Assembly (NCBI GenBank): GCA_024276295.1
Contig: JAJRXN010000075.1
Location: 1 to 6,405 of the forward strand
Direction: 5' to 3'
Origin: Acidobacteriota bacterium
Lineage (GTDB): Bacteria; Acidobacteriota; Polarisedimenticolia; J045
DNA length: 6,405 bases
In this document: piece by piece, positions 1 to 6,394 of the stretch
How the letters are laid out: each line of letters starts with the position of its first letter
Numbering within the stretch: position 1 is the first letter of the stretch
Translations under genes and position numbers: made by a program
Notes under the pieces: model-generated
Told to the model about the DNA's origin: nothing
The model's database searches: none
The model's input: the letters and a program-made list of their open reading frames with translations, nothing else

Positions 1-472
1 CGTAACCGCCATCGAAGCTGCCGACCTTGGGGCCGGTCTGGCCGAACCGGGCGTTGTCGGCGGCGATCGTCAGGTCGCACACGACGTGGAGAACGTGGCC
101 GCCGCCGATGGCGTAGCCGGCGACCATCGCGATCACCGGCTAGGGCAGCGTGCGGATCTGCCGCTGCAGGTCGAGCACGTTGAGCCGCGGCACGCCATCG
201 TCGCCGACGTAGCCGCCGTCGCCGCGGACGCGCTGGTCGCCGCCCGAGCAGAACGCCTGGTCGCCGGCGCCGGTCAGGATCGCGACGCCGATGGCGGGGT
301 CGTCACGGACGTCCTCGAACGCGCGCTGCATCTCATGGACGGTCTGCGGGCGGAAGGCGTTGCGCACCCGCGGGCGGTTGATGGTGATCTTCGCGATCCC
401 TTCGTCGGACTTGTCGTAGCAGATGTCCTCGAAGCCGTAACGATCGATGCGCGTCCAGGTCACGGGGGGCAT
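1..472 (-). pseudogene. menB: menB, 1,4-dihydroxy-2-naphthoyl-CoA synthase, interrupted by in-frame amber stop and cut by window edge
   Basis: MenB is a crotonase-fold enzyme that closes the second ring of the naphthoquinone by intramolecular Claisen condensation of O-succinylbenzoyl-CoA. The ATG at 472 opens a frame with the family's blocks: GFEDICYDKSDEGIAKITIN (13-32), NRPRVRNAFRP (32-42), the oxyanion-hole stretch GAGDQAFCSGGDQRVRG (68-84) and LNVLDLQRQIRTLP (97-110). Codon 111 (bases 142-140) is TAG. After it the same frame continues without shift as PVIAMVAGYAIGGGHVLH, then CDLTIAADNARFGQTGPKVG and SFDGGY at base 2. This downstream part includes the second oxyanion glycines and the QTGP bicarbonate-site motif known from E. 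coli MenB. In E. coli MenB the interrupted position is lysine (recalled alignment). The family is about 270-290 residues, so termination at 110 would remove most of the active site. The start shares one base with the menH stop (TGATG) and has a strong Shine-Dalgarno site. The identity is secure; whether the gene is truly dead is not. Confidence 0.9.
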
Positions 473-1320
473 CAGGCAATCTCCTTCCAGAAGGCGTCGA
501 TCAGTGCGCCGGTCTCCTTCGGGCGCTCCAGCACGGTGTTGTGGCCGGCTCCGGCGATCGCCACGAACCGGGCATCCAGCATAGCGGAGGCCATCGTGCG
601 CGCGAGGGCGGTGAACCGGGCGTCCCGCTGGCCGGCGAGCAGGAGCGCCGGGAGAGGGAAGCGGGTCAGCGCCGCCCGCTGATCCGGCATCCCCGCCAGG
701 CTGAACGCGCGCATGGCGGCGGCGAGGGCGCGCGGTTCGTGGCCGCGGCGGATGGCCGCCTGAGGCGCGAGCACATCGGGTGGGAGGTCCCGCTGGCTGG
801 CGAACAGCGGCAGCGCGGCCCAGCGCGTGGCGAAGGCGTCGAGGCCGTCATGCTCGATCAGCCGGGCCCAGCGCTCGTCGGCCGCGCGGCGCTCGGTCCG
901 CTCGCCGGCCGTGCCGAGGCCGGGATGGGCACCGATCAGCACGAGTCCCGCGAAGCGCTCGGGGTGCCGCAGGGCCAGCGAGAGGGCGACCCGTCCGCCG
1001 AGCGAATAGCCGCAGAGCACGGCCCGGGAGATGCCGGACGCGGCGAGTCCGGTGAAGACCATGTCGGCGGCCTCCTCGAAGGATGCCCCCGGCGCGGGAG
1101 GGGCCGCGCCGGCGTGGCCCGGCAGGTCCGGCGCGACGACCGGACGTCCGCTCAGGTGCGCGACGAGCGGGAGCCAGGACGCCGACGATCCGCCGAATCC
1201 GTGGAGCAGGACGAGCGGGACGCGCCGCGACGTGCCGGCCGCTCCCCAGCGCAGGCCGGAGGGCTCGCCGAGCGGCTCCGGTGCGGCGTCAGGGGGCATC
1301 GGCGGTGCGCAGTTCAGCAT
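472..1320 (-). CDS. menH: MenH, 2-succinyl-6-hydroxy-2,4-cyclohexadiene-1-carboxylate (SHCHC) synthase, alpha/beta hydrolase fold
   Basis: MenH eliminates pyruvate from SEPHCHC, the MenD product, to give SHCHC. The 282-residue frame has the alpha/beta-hydrolase order: LLHGFGGSSASW (38-49, oxyanion region), PDLPGH (64-69), the nucleophile elbow GYSLGGR (104-110, Ser106), then Asp233 in GQRDARF and His260 in GAGHN, giving a Ser-Asp-His triad. MenH-specific signs are the Arg right after the elbow (Arg110), the HPGL block at 132-135 followed by an ER..RR..D..WA pattern (140-152), and a W....F motif near 167-173. These match E. coli MenH and separate it from generic hydrolases. The ATG at 1320 lies inside menD and gives a 32-base overlap. 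A second in-frame ATG at 1299 (Met8) gives an 11-base overlap. Neither has a clear Shine-Dalgarno site, so the first seven residues are uncertain. The stop shares one base with the menB start. Confidence 0.93.
   Translation of the reverse strand: MLNCAPPMPPDAAPEPLGEPSGLRWGAAGTSRRVPLVLLHGFGGSSASWLPLVAHLSGRPVVAPDLPGHAGAAPPAPGASFEEAADMVFTGLAASGISRAVLCGYSLGGRVALSLALRHPERFAGLVLIGAHPGLGTAGERTERRAADERWARLIEHDGLDAFATRWAALPLFASQRDLPPDVLAPQAAIRRGHEPRALAAAMRAFSLAGMPDQRAALTRFPLPALLLAGQRDARFTALARTMASAMLDARFVAIAGAGHNTVLERPKETGALIDAFWKEIA
481..488 (-). promoter_or_regulatory. strong Shine-Dalgarno site for menB
   Basis: On the minus strand the sequence reads GGAAGGAG, then eight bases, then the ATG at 472. 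It lies inside the 3' end of menH. It supports the ATG at 472 as the menB start and shows that menB has its own strong initiation signal in addition to the TGATG coupling with menH. Confidence 0.7.
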
Positions 1321-3055
1321 CGACCGCGTCGATCAGGGCGCGCGTGGTCCGGGCGCTCGAGGAGGGGGCGACCTCGATCGCCAGCAGGAAAGGACCGCGC
1401 GCGCCGGCGGCGGTCTCGAGCGCGGCATCGAGCGCGGAGCGGTCCGCCGCACGGAGGGCCGGGATACCGAAGGCCGCTCCCGCGGCGGCGAAGTCGATCG
1501 CCGGAGGCATCGTGCAGAGTGTCTCCAGCTCGGCGGGCTCGAGGCCGGACCCGGCGAAGGGGAGCTGTTCGAAGATCCGCCCGCCACGATTGTCGAGCAC
1601 GACCACGAGGACCGGGGCCGCCAGCTCGCGCAGCACGAGCAGCGAGGTGAGGTCGTGCAGCGCCGCGACGTCGCCGAGCAGCGCGAGCACCGGCTCTCCC
1701 GTGGCGACGGCGGCGCCGGCGGCGCCGGCGATCAGCCCGTCGATGCCGCTCGCACCGCGCTGCGTGATCACGGAGCGGGCTTCTGGTCGCTCCGCGACGA
1801 ACAGCTCGGCCTCGCGGACTGGCAGGCTGTTGGCGAGCAGCACGTGCCGTCCGGAGGCGAGCCTCGAGAGCACGCGTGCGACCGTGTGCGGCTCGTCGAG
1901 CGGACGGCTGCCCGGCGCGGAGCGGAGGATCCGGTCGCGCGCGCGTTCGAGCGCCTGCAGTGCGTCGCGCCAGGCGCGGGACCAGCCGGGATCGGATGCC
2001 GGTTGCGCGGCGTCGAGCAGCGCCGCCAGCCCGGCGAGGGGCTCGGCGGCGAGGATCGCGGCGTCGTGCCACGGATCGGGGATGCCTGCCGGCGCAATGA
2101 CGATCCGCTCCGGGGCGTGCCGGCCGCCGGACCAGGCGTCGAGCCCTTTCGAGGTCGGAGGCGGACCGAGCTGGATCAGGACGTCGGGGAGCAGACGCTC
2201 GCGGGCCGCCGGGGCGCGGACGAGTGGCTCGAAGGCGGTGACGAGCGGGAAGCCGCTCTCCGCGGCCCAGGCGGCCCCGCTGCCCGCCTCGCACAGCGCG
2301 ACGGCGCCGGAGCGGGTGGCGAGTTCCCGCAGCCGGCCGGCCGGCAGGCCGCGCCACGGGACGTCGGGGCCGGCGACGATCGCGAGCCGGCGCGCACCGG
2401 CCACGCGCGGGGCGATCGCCTCGACGGCTGCCGCGGCCGGGAGAACCTGCGGGGCGACGACCGGGATCGCGGGGCGATCCCCGGGAACCTCCTCGCGGAG
2501 CGCGCGGTCCGACGGATCGAGCGGCTTGCGCAGCGACACGTTGAGGTGGACCGGGCCGGCCGGGGGGCCGAGGGCGGCGCGGACGGCGATCCGGGCCGAC
2601 GCGGCGAGCGACTCGCCGGGCAGCCCCGGGTCTCCGAGGGCACCGATCTCCAGAGCGAGCCGGACGGTGCGACCGAAGAGGTCGACCTGGTCGACCGTCT
2701 GCGGGGCGCTGCGGGCGCGCAGCTCCGGCGGCCGGTCGGCGGTCAGGGCGACCAGCGGGATGGCCGCTGCGTCGGCCTCGAGGATCGCGGGATGCCAGTG
2801 CGCACCCGCCGTGCCGGAGGTCGCGATGGTGACCGCCGGCACCCCCGAGGCCCGCGCTGCGCCGAGAGCGAGGAAGGCGGCCGCACGCTCGTCGCGGGCG
2901 GTGAGCACCCGGAGCCCGGCGACGCGTCGCGCGGCGAGGGCGAGCGGGAGGGAGCGGGCTCCGGGGCTGATCACCACCAGCCGGATGCCGGCGGAACGCA
3001 GCCCGGCGAGCAGCCGGCATGCGGCCAAGAACTGGACGTCGGCGGGGTCCGTCAC
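1289..3055 (-). CDS. menD: MenD, SEPHCHC synthase (2-succinyl-5-enolpyruvyl-6-hydroxy-3-cyclohexene-1-carboxylate synthase), ThDP-dependent
   Basis: MenD decarboxylates 2-oxoglutarate on thiamine diphosphate and adds the resulting succinyl-semialdehyde carbanion to isochorismate; it is the committed step to menaquinone. The 588-residue protein is slightly longer than the usual 550-580. In order, the sequence shows: VVISPGARS (27-35); DER at 55-57 with Glu56 as the expected ThDP-activating glutamate; TSGTA (79-83); LTADRPPEL (104-112), followed by Q119 and DQVDLFG (122-128); PTSKGLDAW (300-308); NSLPVR (409-414); RGASGIDGL (433-441); and the ThDP/metal motif from GD at 461-462 through LHDL to DNRGGRIF (488-495). 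Asp462 and Asn489 are the likely metal ligands. The start is GTG at 3055. It overlaps the menF stop in a GTGA box and is preceded by a modest GGGGGTG Shine-Dalgarno. One departure from E. coli MenD is Ala33 where the substrate-site serine of SPGSR is expected. Confidence 0.96.
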   Translation of the reverse strand: MTDPADVQFLAACRLLAGLRSAGIRLVVISPGARSLPLALAARRVAGLRVLTARDERAAAFLALGAARASGVPAVTIATSGTAGAHWHPAILEADAAAIPLVALTADRPPELRARSAPQTVDQVDLFGRTVRLALEIGALGDPGLPGESLAASARIAVRAALGPPAGPVHLNVSLRKPLDPSDRALREEVPGDRPAIPVVAPQVLPAAAAVEAIAPRVAGARRLAIVAGPDVPWRGLPAGRLRELATRSGAVALCEAGSGAAWAAESGFPLVTAFEPLVRAPAARERLLPDVLIQLGPPPTSKGLDAWSGGRHAPERIVIAPAGIPDPWHDAAILAAEPLAGLAALLDAAQPASDPGWSRAWRDALQALERARDRILRSAPGSRPLDEPHTVARVLSRLASGRHVLLANSLPVREAELFVAERPEARSVITQRGASGIDGLIAGAAGAAVATGEPVLALLGDVAALHDLTSLLVLRELAAPVLVVVLDNRGGRIFEQLPFAGSGLEPAELETLCTMPPAIDFAAAGAAFGIPALRAADRSALDAALETAAGARGPFLLAIEVAPSSSARTTRALIDAVDAELRTADAP

Positions 3056-4458
3056 GGTGGCACCCCCAGGGCGGCCCGCAACCGGCGCATCTTGGCCAGG
3101 GTCTCCTCGTACTCGGCTTCGGCGCGCGACCCGTCGACGATTCCCGCGCCGGCCCAGACGACGGCGCGGGGTCCGTCGACCAGCGCGGAACGGATCGCGA
3201 CCGCGAAGCGGGCGTCGCCGCCGCGCTCGACGACTCCGAACGGCCCGGCGAACCAGCCGCGGGACTCCGGCTCGATCGCGCGGAGGAATCGAAGCGCGGC
3301 TTCGCGGGGATGGCCCCCGACGGCCGGCGTCGGATGCAGGGCGCGGACCAGCGTCTCCCAGCCGACTCCCGGGCGCACCGCGCTGCTGATCGGCGTGCTG
3401 AGGTGAGCCACGCGGCCGAGGAGCCGGATGGCGGGCCGGGCCGGGATCTCGAGCCCGGTGCAGAGTGGGGAAAGCGCGTCCGCCACCGCCTCGACGACGA
3501 TCTGCTGTTCGCGACGGTCCTTGGCGCTAGCCAGCAGCCGCTCGCCGAGGCGTTCGGCAGTGGCGCCCGGTGCCGCGGCATCGGATGCGGAGATGGTCCC
3601 CGCCAGCGCATCGGCCAGGAGATGACCGGAGCGGAGCGCGAACAGGGTCTCCGGCGTGGCGCCGACAAACGCCGCGTCGCCGGCGCGGATGCCGTACACG
3701 GTGACGGGGTCGTCGCGGTCGATCAGCCGGGCTAGTGCCGCGACGGCGTCGATCGGCCCGTCGGCTTCGATCTCGCCGGCGTGCGCCAGCACGACCTTCG
3801 TCAGCTCGCCACGGGCCAGGACCTTCCGCGCGGCCTCGAAGCGCTCGCGCCAGGCGTCCGCCGAGGGAGCGATCCAGCGTCTGGCGGGCCCGGTGGCGGG
3901 AGGAGGGGGGGGCGCATCGCTCGCGAGCAGGCGAAGCACCGCTTCCGTCCGCTCGGCCAGCGCGCGGACGCGATCGGAAGCGATGCCGGAGTCGAGAACG
4001 AGAAGCAGCGCGGCGCCACCGGCGCGCGCGACATATGTCCAGCGCGGCAGGACGAGCCGGCCGGGGCCGAGGGGAGCGAAGCGTCCCGGAGCCCGCTCGG
4101 GATCGAACGGGCCGCCGCCGATGAGCATCGGCGCGATGTGCGGCGCCCCGGGAGCGAAGACCGTCTCGATCCGCCGGAGCAGGGTGGAGGCGGCATGGTC
4201 GGCGCGCTCGTCGACGGTACGGGTGGGCCAGCGAACGGCGGCCGCCTCGCCGAGCCCCGCGATCATCGGTCCGCCCGGCGGTGCCCAGAACACCGCGGTC
4301 TCGCCGGGTCGGGCAAGCGACCACATGCGTTCGGGGCGCGTGACCGGGGCCGGCAGCACGATCGCTCGCGGGCGTCCGTCGGGCCGGATCGCACGCAACG
4401 CCGCGTCGAGTCCGGGGACCGGAACGCCGGCGGCGCCGGAGCCGGGCGCGCTGGTCAT
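3052..4458 (-). CDS. menF: MenF, menaquinone-type isochorismate synthase
   Basis: MenF converts chorismate to isochorismate with Mg2+. The 468-residue protein has a variable N-terminal half and a C-terminal chorismate-binding domain from about residue 195. By comparison with EntC and MenF, Lys221 in LTKVVLA is the general base and Glu270 in FVGATPETLF the general acid. ADALAGT (282-288) and SAKDRREQQ (311-319) follow; Glu317 and the C-terminal Glu449/Glu452 in AEYEETL fit the metal ligands. LHPTPAVGGHP (374-384) is the isochorismate-synthase form of this loop, which argues against anthranilate, aminodeoxychorismate or salicylate synthase, as does the operon. Residues 183-187 are five consecutive prolines at the boundary of the two halves, coded by a run of eight C. 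The ATG at 4458 overlaps the menG stop as ATGA. A GGGGAG about 10 bases upstream and a GGGAGG directly before the ATG are candidate ribosome sites. Confidence 0.95.
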   Translation of the reverse strand: MTSAPGSGAAGVPVPGLDAALRAIRPDGRPRAIVLPAPVTRPERMWSLARPGETAVFWAPPGGPMIAGLGEAAAVRWPTRTVDERADHAASTLLRRIETVFAPGAPHIAPMLIGGGPFDPERAPGRFAPLGPGRLVLPRWTYVARAGGAALLLVLDSGIASDRVRALAERTEAVLRLLASDAPPPPPATGPARRWIAPSADAWRERFEAARKVLARGELTKVVLAHAGEIEADGPIDAVAALARLIDRDDPVTVYGIRAGDAAFVGATPETLFALRSGHLLADALAGTISASDAAAPGATAERLGERLLASAKDRREQQIVVEAVADALSPLCTGLEIPARPAIRLLGRVAHLSTPISSAVRPGVGWETLVRALHPTPAVGGHPREAALRFLRAIEPESRGWFAGPFGVVERGGDARFAVAIRSALVDGPRAVVWAGAGIVDGSRAEAEYEETLAKMRRLRAALGVPP

Positions 4459-5189
4459 CCTCCCGACGCTCCCCGGGGCGTCCCGACGAAAAGGCAGCAG
4501 GCTCCGAAGCCGAGGATGCGGACCGCCAGCGGTTCAAGGCCGCCGTCGCGCATCAGGGCGGCGAACGCCTCGGGAGCCGGGAACGCGGCGACCGAGCGCT
4601 GGAGATAGCGGTATTCGGCGGCCCCGGAGATCGCCGCCCCGATCAGCGGCACGGCGTGGCGGGTCCAGGCCCGGGCCAGCGGCGCGAACGGGCCGCGGCG
4701 AGGCTCGGTCAGCTCGAGGATCGCCACGCGTCCGCCGGGGCGCGTGACGCGGGCCATTTCGCGGAGCCCCTGGAGGCGGTCCGGGACGTTGCGGATGCCG
4801 AAGGCGATCATCGTGGCGTCGATGGCATCGTCGGCGAGCGGGAGGCGCATTGCGTCCCCCTCTCCCAGCGCAACCCCCTGCGTGGAGCGAAGCTTGTTGG
4901 CCGCGACGGCCAGCATCTTCGGGGAGGGGTCGAGCCCGATCACCCGGATTCCGGGCTGGAGTCGGAGCGCCAGCAGCGCCATGTCGGCCGTTCCGGTGGC
5001 CAGGTCCAGCACCCGATGGCCCGGGCGAAGCTCCAGCGCGCGAACAGCCGCCCGGCGCCAAGCGCGGTCGAGGCCGAGCGAGATGATCCGGTTGAGCAGG
5101 TCGTAGCGCGTGGCGATGGCATCGAACATCGCCCCGCTGCCGGGCAGAGCCTCAGATGTGCCGGCGCGGGAGGGCGGCGCGGTGTTCAC
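4455..5189 (-). CDS. menG: MenG/UbiE, demethylmenaquinone C-methyltransferase (SAM-dependent)
   Basis: This enzyme transfers a methyl group from S-adenosylmethionine to the ring of demethylmenaquinone, the last step to menaquinone; UbiE homologues also act in ubiquinone synthesis, but a menF-menD-menH-menB operon points to menaquinone. I place the start at GTG 5189, giving 244 residues. This forms a GTGA overlap with the preceding stop, whereas the longer open frame up to 5258 would only add 23 Arg/Gly-rich residues inside the neighbouring gene. Motifs, numbered from that start: MFDAIATRYDLLN (21-33), SAM motif I VLDLATGT (60-67), GLDPSPKML (85-93), GDAMRLP (111-117), AFGIRNVPD (129-137), RVTRPGGRVAILEL (147-160) and EYRYLQRSV (192-200). 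Together these are the UbiE/MenG signatures. A weak GGTGGA lies about nine bases before the GTG. The tail after residue 224 (ILGFGACCLFVG) carries an unusual Cys-Cys pair. Confidence 0.95.
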   Translation of the reverse strand: MNTAPPSRAGTSEALPGSGAMFDAIATRYDLLNRIISLGLDRAWRRAAVRALELRPGHRVLDLATGTADMALLALRLQPGIRVIGLDPSPKMLAVAANKLRSTQGVALGEGDAMRLPLADDAIDATMIAFGIRNVPDRLQGLREMARVTRPGGRVAILELTEPRRGPFAPLARAWTRHAVPLIGAAISGAAEYRYLQRSVAAFPAPEAFAALMRDGGLEPLAVRILGFGACCLFVGTPRGASGG

Positions 5190-6184
5190 CGGATGCGTTC
5201 CACCGGGGCGGCGGCCGAGGCGATGCCATCGGCCAGCGCCGCGAACTCGGCCGGGCACAGCGCCTGGGGCCCGTCACTGCGCGCCCTTTCAGGAGCGTCG
5301 TGCACCTCGACCAGCAGGCCATGGGCGCCGGCCGCCAGAGCGGCGCGCGTCAGGGGTGGCATCAGGTCACGCCGGCCGAGGGCGTGCGACGGGTCGACGA
5401 TGACGGGGACGCGATGGACGTGCGCCAGCAGCGCGACCGAGGCCAGATCGAGCAGATTCCGGGTCTCGCGATCGAAGCCCCGGATGCCGCGCTCGCAGAA
5501 GATGATTGCCGGAGCGCCCCGCTCGAGGCAGTACTCGGCGGCACCGAACCACTCCTCGATCGTCGCAGCCATGCCGCGCTTGAGCAGGATCGGCCTGCCG
5601 GTCGCTCCGGCTGCGCGCAGCAGGGCGGAGTTGTGCATGTTGCGCGAGCCGATCTGGATCAGGTCGGCGACGTCGGCGACCGCGGCGACGGTCTCCTCGG
5701 AGAGCGCCTCGGTGACGACCGCCAGATCATGGCGATCCGCAGCATCGCGCAGCCAGCCGAGAGCCTGCTCGCCGAGTCCCTGGAACTCGTAGGGAGAGGT
5801 TCGCGGCTTGAAGGCGCCGCCCCGCAGGAAGCGTGCTCCCGACGCCGCGACCCGCGCCGCCAGGGACTCGAGCTGTTCGCGGCTCTCGACGCTGCAGGGA
5901 CCCGCCATCAGGACGGGCCGGCAGCCATGTCCGATCGGTATTCCGGCGATCTCGACCCGACAGGGCAGCAGGTCGACGCGGGGAGGTCGCGGGCTGCGCG
6001 CAGAGACGGAAGCGACGCCGTCGACGCCGTGGACGGTCTCGGGGTCCACCGCGCGGGAGTGGTCGAGCACCAGCAGGTGACGTGTCCCCTCCGGGCCGTC
6101 GTAGAGCACGGTCCACAGACCGAGACCGGCCAGTGCGGCACGCACCGCGGGCACGTCGGCATCGCGGGCCAGCGTGACGATCAC
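5186..6184 (-). CDS. aroF: 3-deoxy-7-phosphoheptulonate (DAHP) synthase, type I-beta (AroF family) with N-terminal ferredoxin-like domain
   Basis: DAHP synthase condenses phosphoenolpyruvate and erythrose 4-phosphate, the first step towards chorismate, which MenF consumes. I choose GTG 6184 as start (332 residues): it has a GGAGG nine bases upstream and yields MIVTLARDADV, matching the beginning of the Thermotoga maritima enzyme. The open frame beyond it to TTG 6382 is not family-like. Residues 1 to about 60 form the ferredoxin-like domain, which in T. maritima mediates Tyr/Phe feedback. The barrel follows: GPCSVES (95-101, metal Cys97), FLRGGAFKPRTSPYEFQGLG (119-138), EALSEE (159-164), IQIGSRN (176-182), LLKRG (200-204), CERGIRGF (230-237), DPSHALGRRD (264-273, metal His267), then Glu293 in VEVH and Asp304 in RSDG. 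The metal-ligand spacing equals that of the T. maritima protein. The stop overlaps the menG start as GTGA. Whether it is feedback-regulated cannot be read from sequence. Confidence 0.95.
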   Translation of the reverse strand: MIVTLARDADVPAVRAALAGLGLWTVLYDGPEGTRHLLVLDHSRAVDPETVHGVDGVASVSARSPRPPRVDLLPCRVEIAGIPIGHGCRPVLMAGPCSVESREQLESLAARVAASGARFLRGGAFKPRTSPYEFQGLGEQALGWLRDAADRHDLAVVTEALSEETVAAVADVADLIQIGSRNMHNSALLRAAGATGRPILLKRGMAATIEEWFGAAEYCLERGAPAIIFCERGIRGFDRETRNLLDLASVALLAHVHRVPVIVDPSHALGRRDLMPPLTRAALAAGAHGLLVEVHDAPERARSDGPQALCPAEFAALADGIASAAAPVERIR

Positions 6185-6193
6185 CGCGTCGAA

Positions 6194-6198
6194 CCTCC
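6194..6198 (-). promoter_or_regulatory. Shine-Dalgarno site of the DAHP synthase gene
   Basis: On the minus strand the sequence reads GTGGAGGTTCGACGCG followed by GTG at 6184. The GGAGG core is nine bases from the start codon. It decides the start: the 66-codon extension upstream to TTG 6382 would place this site inside the gene and add an Arg/Pro-rich segment that the family lacks. Confidence 0.75.
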
Positions 6199-6305
6199 AC
6201 GGGTGTGCGCCGAGCGGTGCAGGGCGCAGGGATGGATTCTCCCGCGGGCCGGTTCCGTTTGCCACCCTACGTGTAGCGCAGCTTGTTGGTGCGTATCTGG
6301 GTGGA

Positions 6306-6394
6306 GTGTCCGGACGGTGTCCGGGGCAGGTGTCCGCATGCGGACGGTCGTGACGGTCGCCCGGGGGGCGTCCGTCCGGCAAGCCGTTGTCCGG
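6306..6394. repeat. cluster of GTCCG/CGGAC pentamers
   Basis: GTCCG occurs at 6308, 6319, 6332, 6370, 6374 and 6389, and its complement CGGAC at 6311 and 6341, giving eight copies in under 90 bases. Three copies are extended to GTGTCCG (6306, 6317, 6330), spaced 11 and 13 bases apart, roughly one helical turn. The copies at 6308/6311 form the palindrome GTCCGGAC, and those at 6332/6341 form a longer palindrome. In GC-rich DNA a pentamer like this recurs by chance, but this density is conspicuous. The location upstream of the operon makes an operator array one possible reading; coding sequence of an adjacent gene is another. Confidence 0.45.
6332..6345. repeat. 14-bp perfect palindrome GTCCGCATGCGGAC
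   Basis: The 14 bases equal their own reverse complement, centred between 6338 and 6339; the flanking bases no longer pair. The centre lies about 154 bases upstream of the DAHP synthase start codon. A dimeric regulator could bind it, but no binder can be named from the sequence. Confidence 0.5.

Noticed and set aside
86..682. A 198-codon plus-strand frame opposite menB and menH
   Set aside because: It is the antisense of recognised coding sequence and has no motifs of its own.
1031..3406. Very long open frames on the plus strand (about 790 and 770 codons) opposite menD and the ends of its neighbours
   Set aside because: They are antisense shadows of GC-rich genes, where stop codons are rare. 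Their translations are Arg/Gly/Ala-rich with no domain, while the minus strand there encodes full, motif-complete MenD and parts of MenF and MenH.
1314..3668. A 784-codon minus-strand frame overlapping menD and menF
   Set aside because: It is an out-of-frame shadow rich in Arg/Pro/Ser with no family motif; the true genes occupy the other minus-strand frames.
4891..4900. Shared 10-mer AGCTTGTTGG in menG and near 6280 upstream of the operon
   Set aside because: One short match, inside conserved coding sequence in menG, is best explained by chance.
5190..5258. N-terminal extension of menG to position 5258
   Set aside because: The extra 23 residues are Arg/Gly-rich, lie inside the DAHP synthase gene and are absent from UbiE/MenG proteins. 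GTG 5189 gives the GTGA overlap seen elsewhere in the operon.
6220..6300. Candidate -10 elements such as TAGGGT or TACACG on the minus strand
   Set aside because: No acceptable -35 hexamer lies at the right spacing, so a promoter call would be guesswork.
6185..6382. N-terminal extension of DAHP synthase to TTG 6382
   Set aside because: The family starts at the MIVTL-type sequence, and a GGAGG site sits at the right distance before GTG 6184. The extension is low-complexity.
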